NCBI GenBank assembly: GCA_017619335.1
Contig: JAFZSP010000072.1
Coordinates: 1 to 53,322, forward strand
Reading direction: 5' to 3'
Origin: Bacteroidaceae bacterium
GTDB lineage: Bacteria > Bacteroidota > Bacteroidia > Bacteroidales > Bacteroidaceae
DNA: 53,322 bases
Shown here piece by piece: positions 7,826 to 15,312 of this stretch. The notes beneath the pieces are model-generated. The model ran no database searches. It was not told the DNA's origin and saw nothing but the letters and a program-made list of their open reading frames with translations. The position numbers and the translations under genes were made by a program. The stretch's first letter is position 1. Each line of letters opens with the position of its first letter.

Positions 7826-7897
7826 TAGCGCCTACGGGAATCGAACCCGTGTTCCATGCGTGAGAGGCATGTGTCCTAGCCGCTAGACGAAAGCGCC
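7826..7897 (-). tRNA. tRNA-Glu (anticodon CTC)
   Basis: 72 nt that fold as a cloverleaf: 7-bp acceptor stem (GGCGCTT with AGGCGCT, two wobbles), D-arm TCGTCTAGCGGCTAGGAC, anticodon stem CATGC/GCATG with loop CTCTCAC, and T-arm ACGGG-TTCGATT-CCCGT. The discriminator base is A; CCA is not encoded. It reads GAG codons. Its 3' end faces the integrase and is the probable integration target. Confidence 0.95.
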
Positions 7898-7908
7898 AGA
7901 TGTGGTTG

Positions 7909-7995
7909 CGGAAGCTGGGGGATTCGAACCCCCGGTACGGTAACCCGTACGTCAGTTTAGCAAACTGGTGGTTTCAGCCACTCACCCAAACTTCC
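7909..7995 (-). tRNA. tRNA-Ser (anticodon GCT)
   Basis: 87 nt with the long variable arm typical of class II tRNA-Ser (ACGTACGGG...CCGTACC), anticodon loop TTGCTAA and T-arm GGGGG-TTCGAAT-CCCCC. The acceptor stem is GGAAGTT with AGCTTCC and the discriminator base is G, as in serine tRNAs. It is 11 bases upstream of tRNA-Glu in the same transcript. Confidence 0.95.
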
Positions 7996-8089
7996 AAAGT
8001 ATCAAAATAAGCTTACGGAACCGCTGTTCTTGTGCTGCAAATATGGATTAAAATGTGCTTTTGGATGCTCATTTTTCCGAAATGCGGTG

Positions 8090-8120
8090 CAAAGGTAGAT
8101 GTTTTTTATGAATTGTGCAA
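8090..8120 (-). promoter_or_regulatory. Bacteroidota-type promoter of the tRNA operon
   Basis: On the minus strand: TTG (-33), 20 nt spacer, TACCTTTG (-7, plus-strand 8090-8097). It reads towards tRNA-Ser, about 95 bases away. Confidence 0.75.
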
Positions 8121-8140
8121 GCTTTTTGAAAAAAAAATTG

Positions 8141-8148
8141 TATCTTTG
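8141..8148 (+). promoter_or_regulatory. -7 element upstream of the sugar operon
   Basis: TATCTTTG matches the TAnnTTTG consensus, 22 bases upstream of the ATG at 8171. No TTTG lies at the ideal distance; a T-rich run ends at 8128. It is divergent from the tRNA promoter. Confidence 0.65.
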
Positions 8149-8170
8149 CACCAAATTTTAAGCACTTTTT

Positions 8171-8599
8171 ATGATGAAGGAGCTATTACCGAATGGCGTT
8201 CAATGGATAGAACTGCCTCATTTTGTGGACGAAAGGGGTCTTTTGTGCTTCTTGGAAGGTTCACACGAGATTCCGTTCACTGTTCGCCGTGTTTTCTGGA
8301 TTACGGACGTTCCGCCGGGAGCAACGCGTGGCGGCCACGCCCACTGGACTTGTCACGAGGCAGTATTTGCTGTGACGGGTGCTTTCGAAATCGAGGTGGA
8401 CGATGGGGAACGGTCGTTCACAGCAGTCATAGACAACCCTCGACGAGGGCTGACGATTCCTGCTGGGGTTTGGTGTGAACTTCGTCACTTCCAGCCTGGA
8501 ACAGCGTGTGTGGTGATGGCGAGTGAGGAATACCGACAGGAAGGTTATGCACATGACAAGGCAGACTGGAAAGAGAAAGTCGGGACAATTCATAATTGA
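8171..8599 (+). CDS. Cupin sugar 3,4-ketoisomerase-like protein (FdtA/QdtA/WxcM family)
   Basis: 142 residues, a single cupin domain of the dTDP-4-keto-6-deoxyhexose 3,4-ketoisomerase family. Diagnostic are FVDERGLLCFLEG, IPFTVRRVFWITDVPPGATR, the H56-A-H58 pair with E63 (GGHAHWTCHE) that provides the catalytic histidines in FdtA, and LTIPAGVWCEL. Enzymes of this type convert dTDP-4-keto-6-deoxyglucose to the 3-keto sugar used for dTDP-3-amino-3,6-dideoxyhexoses. The next gene carries a matching aminotransferase domain, which strengthens the call. Two adjacent ATGs (8171, 8174) are possible starts. Confidence 0.85.
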   Translation: MMKELLPNGVQWIELPHFVDERGLLCFLEGSHEIPFTVRRVFWITDVPPGATRGGHAHWTCHEAVFAVTGAFEIEVDDGERSFTAVIDNPRRGLTIPAGVWCELRHFQPGTACVVMASEEYRQEGYAHDKADWKEKVGTIHN

Positions 8600-8620
8600 C
8601 AATGCATAATTCATAATTCA
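8587..8620. repeat. AT-rich simple repeat before the fusion gene
   Basis: Iterated AATTCATAATT/AATGCATAATT motifs overlap the end of the cupin gene and fill the short gap before the next ATG. Similar AATTCATAATTC-type strings occur between tightly spaced genes of many Bacteroidota (known to me, not checked here). Confidence 0.7.
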
Positions 8621-8627
8621 CTAATAG

Positions 8628-10745
8628 ATGGAGATCAAGCAATATACGCCAATGCAGGCAGAGGAATGGGACGAGTTTGTCCGGAATTCCAAGAACGGTA
8701 CGTTTCTGTTTGAGCGTCGGTTCATGGATTACCATGCAGACCGTTTTCAGGACTGTTCGCTGCTGCTGTATGAGGACAATCAGCTGTGCGGTCTTTTTCC
8801 CGCTAACTGGGTGGAGAAGGAGCGCGTAGTTTATTCCCATCAGGGTCTGACCTACGGCGGCCTGCTGCTGAGTTATTACGCCACTGAAGTACAGGTGATG
8901 GAAATGATGAAAGGCATTCTGCTGTGGTGCATGGATTATCTGCAGGCGCGCCGAGTGGTTTACAAACCTATACCTTATATATATAGTGAGTGTGCGGCAG
9001 AGGAAGACTTGTATGCCCTGTTCCGTGCCGGCGGCAAGTTGAAGACGCGGGGTGTGAGCAGCGTAGTGACAATGAACAATCCTCTGCGTATGCGTAAGCT
9101 GCGCCAACGCGGTGCCCGCAAGGCCATCGACAACGACCTATATATTGACCGTATGGGTGAAGACGACTGGGATACGCTGGCCGAATACTGGACAATCCTG
9201 ACGCAGGTGCTTCAAGAGTATCATGCCGTGCAGCCCGTTCACACGTTAGGAGAGATGAAATTGCTAATGAGCCGCTTCCCGCAACAGATCAAGTTGTACT
9301 TGGTCAGGAAAGAGCAGCGTGTAGTGGCTGGATGCGTAGTATTCCTGACCAAGCAAGTGGCTCACATACAATATATTGCCGCAGGTGAAGAAGGTCGCGA
9401 GTTGGGTGCATTGGACTTGTTGTTCAGACATCTGATCAACGAGCGTTTCCGCCAAATGGCTTACGTGGATTTCGGCGTCTCCACAGAAAACGGCGGTCAA
9501 GTGCTGAACGAGGGGCTGATCTTCCAAAAGGAAGGTTTCGGCGCACGCTCGGTATGCTATGACAGTTATGAAATCGTACTGAACCGTGTGGTGATTGAAC
9601 AGATGCTTCCCTCACGTCATCTACAGCATCAGGGACAGGTCAAGTTCCTGGATTTGCAGCGCCTGAACACAAGTTTTGAGCCACAGCTGAGTGAGGCCGT
9701 GACCCAAGTGGTGCAAAGCGGCTGGTATCTGCAAGGATCTCGTGTGAAGACCTTTGAACACCATTTCGCCAAATATACAGGTGCTCGTCACTGCATCCTC
9801 TGTGGAAACGGATTAGAGGCATTGACACTGATCTTGCGGGCGTGCCGCCAACTGAACTGGTGGAGTGAAGACAGCGAGGTCTTGGTTCCCGCCAACACTT
9901 TCATAGCAACAATATTAGCAGTCAAAGAGGCGGGATTGAAGCCGGTGCTGGTGGAGCCGTCTCTGCAAGATTATCTGTTGGATGTGAATCAGTTGGAACA
10001 GGCACTGACCCCCCGGACTGTGTGCATTCTACCAGTTCATCTGTACGGAAGGGTGTGTGATATGACAGCCATCAACGCTTTTGCGTCGGAGCATCATTTG
10101 GTGGTGGTGGAAGATGCTGCGCAGGCACACGGTGCCATTCAAGGCGACCGCCACGCTGGTCACTTGGGTCACGCGGCGGCTTTCAGTTTCTATCCCGCCA
10201 AGAATCTGGGTGCATTGGGTGACGCCGGCTGTGTGACGACAGACGATGACACGCTGGCTGAGCTGGTGAGGAAGATGGGAAACTACGGGTCGGAGAAAAA
10301 ATATGTTCACGAGGTCCCCGGCATCAATTCCAGAACAGACGAACTGCAGGCAGCCGCCTTAGATGTGAAGCTGCCACGTCTGGACGCTGATAACGAACGG
10401 CGTCGTTGGATTGCTCAATATTATGACCAACATATTGACAATCCCCTGATTACGAAACCACAGCTGCCAAAGGATCCAAAAGAACACGTGTTTTATGTAT
10501 ATGCCATCAGGACTCCTTACCGCGAGCAACTCATCAATTGGCTGAAAAACAGAGGCGTGGAAACACTCATACACTACCCCATCCCACCACACCGCCAGCA
10601 AGCGCTGAGTGAATACTCCGAGCTGCGACTGCCTGTGACTGAACAAATTCATAAAGAGATCCTGAGCCTTCCGATCTCTCCGCTGTTGACAGAGGAAGAG
10701 GTTGAACGCGTGGCGAAAGCAGTAAACGGTTTTAACGTGGAGTGA
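8628..10745 (+). CDS. Fusion: GNAT/FemAB-like acyltransferase plus DegT/DnrJ-type sugar aminotransferase
   Basis: 705 residues in two domains. Residues 1-330 resemble GNAT/FemAB (BioF2-like) acyltransferases: two related halves, LYEDNQLCGLFPANW in the first and LYLVRKEQRVVAGCVVFL, HIQYIAAGEEGRELGALDLLFRHLI and FGVSTENGG in the second. Residues 340-705 are a PLP-dependent DegT/DnrJ/EryC1 aminotransferase: FLDLQRLN, CGNGLEALTLIL, VPANTFIATILAV, VVEDAAQAHGA, the PLP lysine K525 in SFYPAKNLGALGDAG, and a C-terminal LIHYPIPPHRQ. With the upstream ketoisomerase it would make a 3-amino-3,6-dideoxyhexose and N-acylate it: FdtA, then FdtB-like and FdtC-like steps, the last two in one chain. The acyl step is inferred; the acyl donor and sugar are unknown. 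Confidence 0.85.
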   Translation: MEIKQYTPMQAEEWDEFVRNSKNGTFLFERRFMDYHADRFQDCSLLLYEDNQLCGLFPANWVEKERVVYSHQGLTYGGLLLSYYATEVQVMEMMKGILLWCMDYLQARRVVYKPIPYIYSECAAEEDLYALFRAGGKLKTRGVSSVVTMNNPLRMRKLRQRGARKAIDNDLYIDRMGEDDWDTLAEYWTILTQVLQEYHAVQPVHTLGEMKLLMSRFPQQIKLYLVRKEQRVVAGCVVFLTKQVAHIQYIAAGEEGRELGALDLLFRHLINERFRQMAYVDFGVSTENGGQVLNEGLIFQKEGFGARSVCYDSYEIVLNRVVIEQMLPSRHLQHQGQVKFLDLQRLNTSFEPQLSEAVTQVVQSGWYLQGSRVKTFEHHFAKYTGARHCILCGNGLEALTLILRACRQLNWWSEDSEVLVPANTFIATILAVKEAGLKPVLVEPSLQDYLLDVNQLEQALTPRTVCILPVHLYGRVCDMTAINAFASEHHLVVVEDAAQAHGAIQGDRHAGHLGHAAAFSFYPAKNLGALGDAGCVTTDDDTLAELVRKMGNYGSEKKYVHEVPGINSRTDELQAAALDVKLPRLDADNERRRWIAQYYDQHIDNPLITKPQLPKDPKEHVFYVYAIRTPYREQLINWLKNRGVETLIHYPIPPHRQQALSEYSELRLPVTEQIHKEILSLPISPLLTEEEVERVAKAVNGFNVE

Positions 10746-10750
10746 GAAGG

Positions 10751-11629
10751 ATGAAGGTTTTTGTTCTGATCTCCACCATTGACCAGGGCATCACAAAAGT
10801 GCCTGCGGTTCTTCTCCCCAGGGAGGAGGACGTGCAGTATGTGGTGTGCTGGCAGCGGACGGAGAAGGGGAGGCAACCAGACGGAGGACCGTCGGGTTCT
10901 ATTCCTGGGAACTTGCGGGAGGAGGAGAAGGCTATGAAGCTGCTCTCGGAGCGGGAGGACGTGACATTCACAACGATGGATGGTGCCGGCCTTTGCCGGA
11001 GCAGGAACCGCGCTATTCAAACGGCGCTGAACCTGATGACAGACGCGCTGGAAGACGCCATTTTAATTCTTGCAGATGATGATGAACGTTTTGAGGCAGG
11101 GGCCTTTGAACTTGTGCGGGACGTCTATCGGGCTCGTCCACGATTAGATGTGGCACTGCTGCGAATGCTGAATGAGGCGGACGGTCTGCCTTTCAAACGT
11201 TACCCGGAAGACATCATAGACTACAAAAACAGGCCTCGCTATTACTATCCATCATCACTTGAGATGACCATGCGCAGTCGCGTTGTCCTCAGCGGATTAT
11301 GCTTTGACGAGCGCTTCGGCTTGGGTTCTGCGAAACTCAGTGGCGGTGAGGAAGATGTGTTCTTGGGTGAGGCCGTGAAGAAAGGCTTGTGTGTGAAGGT
11401 CTTCCCCGTGAACCTGTGCCGAACAAATGCCGCTACCACAGGTCGCCGAAATGTCCTGGATGTGAAAGCCCTGCGTTCCAAGGGTGCCGTCTATGGACGC
11501 CTGCTGCCGCTGTGGCGCGCTTTCTTGCGCTCGGCACATGAAGCGCTGTCTCTGAGTCTGCGGACGCATCGTCCTTTCACTCCTATTTTCGAGAATATCT
11601 GGTTCGGCGTAAAATATATTCGCTCATGA
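10751..11629 (+). CDS. Glycosyltransferase (GT-A, family 2-like)
   Basis: 292 residues from the ATG at 10751 (an in-frame GTG at 10742 overlaps the previous stop and is less likely). It has a GT-A-like layout: N-terminal MKVFVLISTI strand, LCRSRNRAI, a D-x-D-like metal site ILADDDERF near residues 106-113, and LSGGEEDVFLGEAVKKGL resembling the acceptor/base region of family 2 enzymes. No membrane segments are seen. It lies between the aminotransferase fusion and a clear GT2, with ATGA overlap to the latter, so it probably adds the modified sugar to a surface glycan. Donor and acceptor cannot be read from sequence. Confidence 0.72.
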   Translation: MKVFVLISTIDQGITKVPAVLLPREEDVQYVVCWQRTEKGRQPDGGPSGSIPGNLREEEKAMKLLSEREDVTFTTMDGAGLCRSRNRAIQTALNLMTDALEDAILILADDDERFEAGAFELVRDVYRARPRLDVALLRMLNEADGLPFKRYPEDIIDYKNRPRYYYPSSLEMTMRSRVVLSGLCFDERFGLGSAKLSGGEEDVFLGEAVKKGLCVKVFPVNLCRTNAATTGRRNVLDVKALRSKGAVYGRLLPLWRAFLRSAHEALSLSLRTHRPFTPIFENIWFGVKYIRS

Positions 11630-12582
11630 AATACGGAATCACCATAGTCCTCCCCATCCGTAACCGCGCCCACTGCGTGGTGAAGACCCTGAACTCCATC
11701 GCCAAGAGTCGTCGGCAGCCGGAGGAGTTGCTGATTGTGGACAACGGTTCCACGGATCACAGCGCAGCGGTGTGCCAGGAGTGGGCTGCTGCCAACAGTG
11801 GCGAGGGTTTACACGTCCAAGTGCTGAGCGAGCCACAGCCCGGCGCCAACCGAGCCCGCAACCTCGGGTTGGCAGTCTGTCAGACCCCATACGTCTGTTT
11901 CTTTGACAGCGACGACCGCTTTGATGAGGACGCCCTCACCGACATTCATGAAGCCCTCACGGCCCAGCCGGAAACCGACCTGTTGTTCTTGCCTGTCCAG
12001 CAAGCGACGGCAGGCGGGGCAGAACGGGTCAGAAGTTATAAAGAAAGTCTGTCCCCCGCCGTTCACATCCTGAACGGGATGATGAGCACGCAGAGTATGG
12101 TTTTCAGGACTGAATGGCTGCGAAAAATTGGGGGTTGGAACGAAGGGCTGACGGTCTGGCAGGACTGGGAATTAGGTGTAAGAGTGACGCTGCAGCAGCC
12201 TCGTGTTCAGTGGCTTACGAACCATGCCTACCACCACGTGCTTCTGCATGCCGAAAGCATCACTGGAGCCAACTTCACACAGACGCTGACAGGCACGCTG
12301 AACACCATGCGGCAGGCGCTGAAGGAAGTGCGCGAGGCAGAAGGCCTCACAAAACTGGAACGGCATCAGGCATTGCGAGCCTTGTATTTTCGTGCCCGCA
12401 TAATGGCTGGAAAGCTGCTGCGCGAACATAACAAAGAAGGGGCAACAGCCTATCGGCAATTGTCCCTTGAATGTCTTCCACATGCGGCCAAACCGCTGAA
12501 AATGATAGGTTTTTGGATAGAGCACTACGTTGCTGCCGGTGGCCGCGGGGCGTGGCGTGCGGCGCTGGCGTTGTGTCACTAA
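11626..12582 (+). CDS. Glycosyltransferase family 2
   Basis: 318 residues with a textbook GT2 N-terminus: ITIVLPIRNRAHCVVKTLNSI, LLIVDNGSTDHSA (nucleotide-binding aspartate), GANRARNLGL, and the metal-binding FFDSDDRFDEDAL near 95-105; GGWNEGLTVWQDWELGVR carries the putative catalytic acidic residues. It is cytoplasmic or membrane-associated without clear transmembrane helices. The start overlaps the previous stop by ATGA. The stop lies only 9 bases from the stop of the convergent DUF3127 gene, with no obvious terminator between. Confidence 0.88.
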   Translation: MKYGITIVLPIRNRAHCVVKTLNSIAKSRRQPEELLIVDNGSTDHSAAVCQEWAAANSGEGLHVQVLSEPQPGANRARNLGLAVCQTPYVCFFDSDDRFDEDALTDIHEALTAQPETDLLFLPVQQATAGGAERVRSYKESLSPAVHILNGMMSTQSMVFRTEWLRKIGGWNEGLTVWQDWELGVRVTLQQPRVQWLTNHAYHHVLLHAESITGANFTQTLTGTLNTMRQALKEVREAEGLTKLERHQALRALYFRARIMAGKLLREHNKEGATAYRQLSLECLPHAAKPLKMIGFWIEHYVAAGGRGAWRAALALCH

Positions 12583-12591
12583 ACCACTTAC

Positions 12592-13047
12592 TCAGAAGGG
12601 CAGGTCGTCTGCACTGTCACCGCCAAAAGCGGGTGCTGCGGGTTCGGAGGGTGCAGCAGCTGCTGCGGGCGCAGCTGTCGGCGGGAAAGGAACGTCAGCT
12701 ACAGGAGCTGCTACGGGCTGACCCTGTGGGAAAACAGGTGCTCCTTCAGCAGCGGGAGTTGCCACGGCGTTAGGATCATAAGGCACTACTTTCCATGCAC
12801 GGACAGTGTTATACCAACGACCGTTATACTCGTGGGCATCAATATCCACACTGACGGTGAGCGACTGCCCAGCCTGAATATTGAACTGCTGGATGCGGTC
12901 TGTGCCGAAGACCTCAAAAACGCACTTCTTCGGATACTGCTCAAAAGTCTCGATAATGTACTGTCCCAATTTCCATTCCGAGCCCGAGCGTTGTGAGACA
13001 CCACCTCGTTCGGGGAGAACCTGAATAATCTTTCCAGAAATTTCCAT
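12592..13047 (-). CDS. DUF3127 protein with SSB-like acidic C-terminal tip
   Basis: 151 residues. Residues 1-95 match DUF3127 (MEISGKIIQVLPERGGVS, WKLGQYIIETFEQYPKKCVFEVFG, VSVDIDAHEYNGRWYNTVRAWKV), a small beta-rich domain that resembles OB folds. Residues 96-140 form a low-complexity Ala/Pro linker, and the last residues are DSADDLPF. The layout of beta domain, disordered linker and D-D-x-P-F tip is that of single-stranded DNA-binding protein. No signal peptide. It is divergent from dnaN, with a 207-base intergenic region carrying promoters both ways. Confidence 0.88.
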   Translation of the reverse strand: MEISGKIIQVLPERGGVSQRSGSEWKLGQYIIETFEQYPKKCVFEVFGTDRIQQFNIQAGQSLTVSVDIDAHEYNGRWYNTVRAWKVVPYDPNAVATPAAEGAPVFPQGQPVAAPVADVPFPPTAAPAAAAAPSEPAAPAFGGDSADDLPF

Positions 13048-13099
13048 ATTATATATTTATTATAGGTGTAAAAAATGCTTTTTTCCGTGAAATCGGATG

Positions 13100-13107
13100 C
13101 AAAAGTA
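13100..13107 (-). promoter_or_regulatory. -7 element for the DUF3127 gene
   Basis: TACTTTTG on the minus strand (TAnnTTTG consensus), 52 bases upstream of the start codon. The -33 region is poorly matched. Confidence 0.6.
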
Positions 13108-13146
13108 AGTCTTTCCTGTCACTTTTGCTAATTTTAAGAGGAAAAT

Positions 13147-13178
13147 TTTGTCGGATAACTCAAAAATCACTATCTTTG
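13147..13178 (+). promoter_or_regulatory. Promoter of dnaN
   Basis: TTTG (13147-13150), 20 nt spacer, TATCTTTG (13171-13178): an ideal Bacteroidota housekeeping promoter, about 77 bases upstream of the dnaN ATG. Confidence 0.85.
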
Positions 13179-13254
13179 TTCCGTTTTTCACGCCCTTGTG
13201 GCCGTGTGAGCACCCAAAGTAACGCCAAATGACAAATAAAAAACCATACACCGA

Positions 13255-14379
13255 ATGAAAATTAAAGTATCCAGCTCCGCCCTCTTCGGGCGTCTGACCT
13301 CCATCAACCGCGTTCTCAACAGCAAAAACTCCTTCCCCATTCTGGACTGCTTCCTGTTCGATGTTCAGGACCAGACTATGACCATCACCGCCAGTGACAG
13401 CGAGAGCACCCTCGTCACTTCTGTGGAACTCATCGAGTGTGACCAGAACGCTCGCTTCTGCATCAAGGCCAAGACCATCCTGGACTCCCTGAAGGAAATC
13501 GCTGACCAACCCATCACTTTAGTGGTGAATCTGGACACAATGGAAATCCATGGCGAGTACCAGAACGGTTCTTTCAATATTGTTGGCGAGCGCGCCGACG
13601 AATATCCCACTCCGCACCAGTTGGGCGATGAAATTCACACGTTTGAGATGCAGCAGAATGTGCTGTTAGGCGGCATCAACAGTACGCTTTTCGCCACCGC
13701 TGATGACGAGATCCGTCCAGTGATGACAGGTATTTACTTTGATTTCACCCCGGAGAACCTCATCTTTGTGGGCACCGACGGCCGTAAGTTGGTGCGCAAG
13801 AAAGACTTCTCTGTGAAAAGCGAAGAACAGGTGGGTTTCATCCTTCCTAAGAAACCCGCTATCATCCTGCGCGGTCTGCTGGGCAAGAGCGAGGGCGGCG
13901 TGACGCTGACTTTCAATGACAAGCTGGCGCAGCTGACAACGAGCGAGTTCACACTGACATGCCGTCTGATAGATGGTCGTTACCCGAACTACAACAGCGT
14001 GATTCCACAGAACAACCCCTACGTGGCCCGTATCGACCGCGCCGCTATGGTCTCTGCCCTGAAGCGCGTGCTGGTGTTCTCCAGCCAGAGCAGTGCGCAG
14101 ATCAAGCTGGCGTTCAAGAAGGACAAGCTCACCGTGAGCGGTCAGGACGTGGATTACAGCACCTCTGCCGAGGAACGTCTCATCTGCGAATATGATTCTC
14201 CCGCCATCAATATTGGTTTCAAGGGCACGCTGCTGCTGGACATCCTGAACAATCTGGACAGTGCAGAAATCACTTGCCTGTTAGCCGATCCGAGCCGTGC
14301 CGGCATCATTATGCCTGCAGAACAGCGTGAGGGAGAAGAAGTCCTGATGCTGCTGATGCCCATGATGCTGAACGACTAA
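13255..14379 (+). CDS. dnaN: DNA polymerase III subunit beta (sliding clamp)
   Basis: 374 residues, the usual length of the bacterial clamp, which encircles DNA as a dimer and tethers the replicase. Three repeated domains of about 120 residues are visible: FGRLTSINRVLNSKNSFPILDCFLF, the second containing GTDGRKLVRKK, and the third with RIDRAAMVSALKRVLVFS and the C-terminal hydrophobic-cleft ending IIMPAEQREGEEVLMLLMPM. It is preceded by a strong promoter and followed by a heptad-repeat hairpin. Gene order onward (exonuclease, coaBC, DUF4835, recN) is one I associate with Bacteroidota. Confidence 0.97.
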   Translation: MKIKVSSSALFGRLTSINRVLNSKNSFPILDCFLFDVQDQTMTITASDSESTLVTSVELIECDQNARFCIKAKTILDSLKEIADQPITLVVNLDTMEIHGEYQNGSFNIVGERADEYPTPHQLGDEIHTFEMQQNVLLGGINSTLFATADDEIRPVMTGIYFDFTPENLIFVGTDGRKLVRKKDFSVKSEEQVGFILPKKPAIILRGLLGKSEGGVTLTFNDKLAQLTTSEFTLTCRLIDGRYPNYNSVIPQNNPYVARIDRAAMVSALKRVLVFSSQSSAQIKLAFKKDKLTVSGQDVDYSTSAEERLICEYDSPAINIGFKGTLLLDILNNLDSAEITCLLADPSRAGIIMPAEQREGEEVLMLLMPMMLND

Positions 14380-14392
14380 CAGACAGCCCTGC

Positions 14393-14455
14393 AACGCTTA
14401 GACGCTAAGACGTGACGCCTGTGCGTGGGTTCTCGCGTCTTGGCGTCTTTGCGTT
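14393..14455 (+). terminator. Imperfect 20-bp inverted repeat after dnaN, built of AGACGC heptads
   Basis: Left arm 14393-14412 and right arm 14436-14455 are complementary at 17 of 20 positions and are built of iterated (A)AGACGC units, a repeat type I associate with Bacteroidota intergenic regions. No long U-tract follows, so termination is plausible but not certain. Confidence 0.55.
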
Positions 14456-14503
14456 ATCTAAAACTTCTTGAAGCTCATACTCTTAAACTCAATAATCTTA
14501 CAA

Positions 14504-14517
14504 GCAAGCATGCTTGC
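14504..14517. promoter_or_regulatory. Perfect 14-bp palindrome 8 bases upstream of the exonuclease start
   Basis: GCAAGCATGCTTGC is fully self-complementary and ends 8 bases before the ATG at 14526. It could be a regulator site, or influence access to the start codon in the mRNA; no binding protein is known. Confidence 0.45.
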
Positions 14518-14525
14518 ATTAAAAT

Positions 14526-15302
14526 ATGAAGCTCAATTTAACAAACCCTATCGTCTTCTTTGACTTGGAGACCACCGGCATTGAAGTGGCTCACGACCGC
14601 ATCGTGGAAATCTGCCTGCTGAAAATACATCCATCGGGCAACGAAGAGTCCAAAGTGATGCGTCTGAATCCCACGATTCACATTCCCGAGGGTGCCTCCG
14701 CCGTTCACGGCATTTATGACGAGGACGTGGCCAACTGCCCTACTTTCAAGGATGTAGCGCAGGAGATCTGGGATTTCATGAAAGGCTGTGACCTGGGCGG
14801 TTTCAACAGCAACCACTTCGATATTCCCATGCTGGTGGAAGAATTCCTGCGCGTCGGTATCAATCCGAATTTCAACAAGATCCATTGTGTTGACGTGCAG
14901 AATATCTACCACAAGCTGGAACGTCGCACACTGATTGCTGCCTATAAGTTCTACTGTCACAAGGACTTGGAGGCTGCTCACTCGGCACTGGCCGACACCC
15001 GAGCCACCTACGAGGTGCTCTGCGCCCAGTTGGACCATTATCCCGAAGTGTTGCAAAACGATATGGATTTCCTGGCAGAGTACTCCCGCAAGAACAAAAA
15101 TGTGGATTATGCCGGCCGTATCGTCTATGATGATAACAATGTCCCCGTCTTCAACTTCGGCAAATACAAAGGCACACCCGTGATTGAGGCCCTGCGCCGT
15201 GACCCTGGTTATTACAGTTGGATTATGCAAGGTGACTTTGCCCTGAATACGAAGCAAGTGCTCACGGAGATTGCCGTGAGTTCAAAGAACAGCAAACCCT
15301 AA
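14526..15302 (+). CDS. 3'-5' exonuclease, DnaQ/epsilon-like, with extra C-terminal domain
   Basis: 258 residues. The DEDDh exonuclease fold occupies 1-180: ExoI motif FFDLETTG with D13 and E15, ExoII in GGFNSNHFDIPMLVEEF, ExoIII in AAHSALADTRATYEVL (His and Asp). Residues 190-250 form a second small domain (PVFNFGKYKGTPVIEALRRD, YYSWIMQGDF) seen in several DnaQ-like and exonuclease X-type proteins. It may serve as proofreading or repair exonuclease. Its position directly after dnaN fits a replication role. It is followed after 10 bases by coaBC. Confidence 0.9.
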   Translation: MKLNLTNPIVFFDLETTGIEVAHDRIVEICLLKIHPSGNEESKVMRLNPTIHIPEGASAVHGIYDEDVANCPTFKDVAQEIWDFMKGCDLGGFNSNHFDIPMLVEEFLRVGINPNFNKIHCVDVQNIYHKLERRTLIAAYKFYCHKDLEAAHSALADTRATYEVLCAQLDHYPEVLQNDMDFLAEYSRKNKNVDYAGRIVYDDNNVPVFNFGKYKGTPVIEALRRDPGYYSWIMQGDFALNTKQVLTEIAVSSKNSKP

Positions 15303-15312
15303 ACTGCACATT

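Noticed and set aside
10742..10750. GTG start for the first glycosyltransferase
   Set aside because: It overlaps the previous stop codon and adds only MRR; the ATG at 10751 begins the typical first beta strand.
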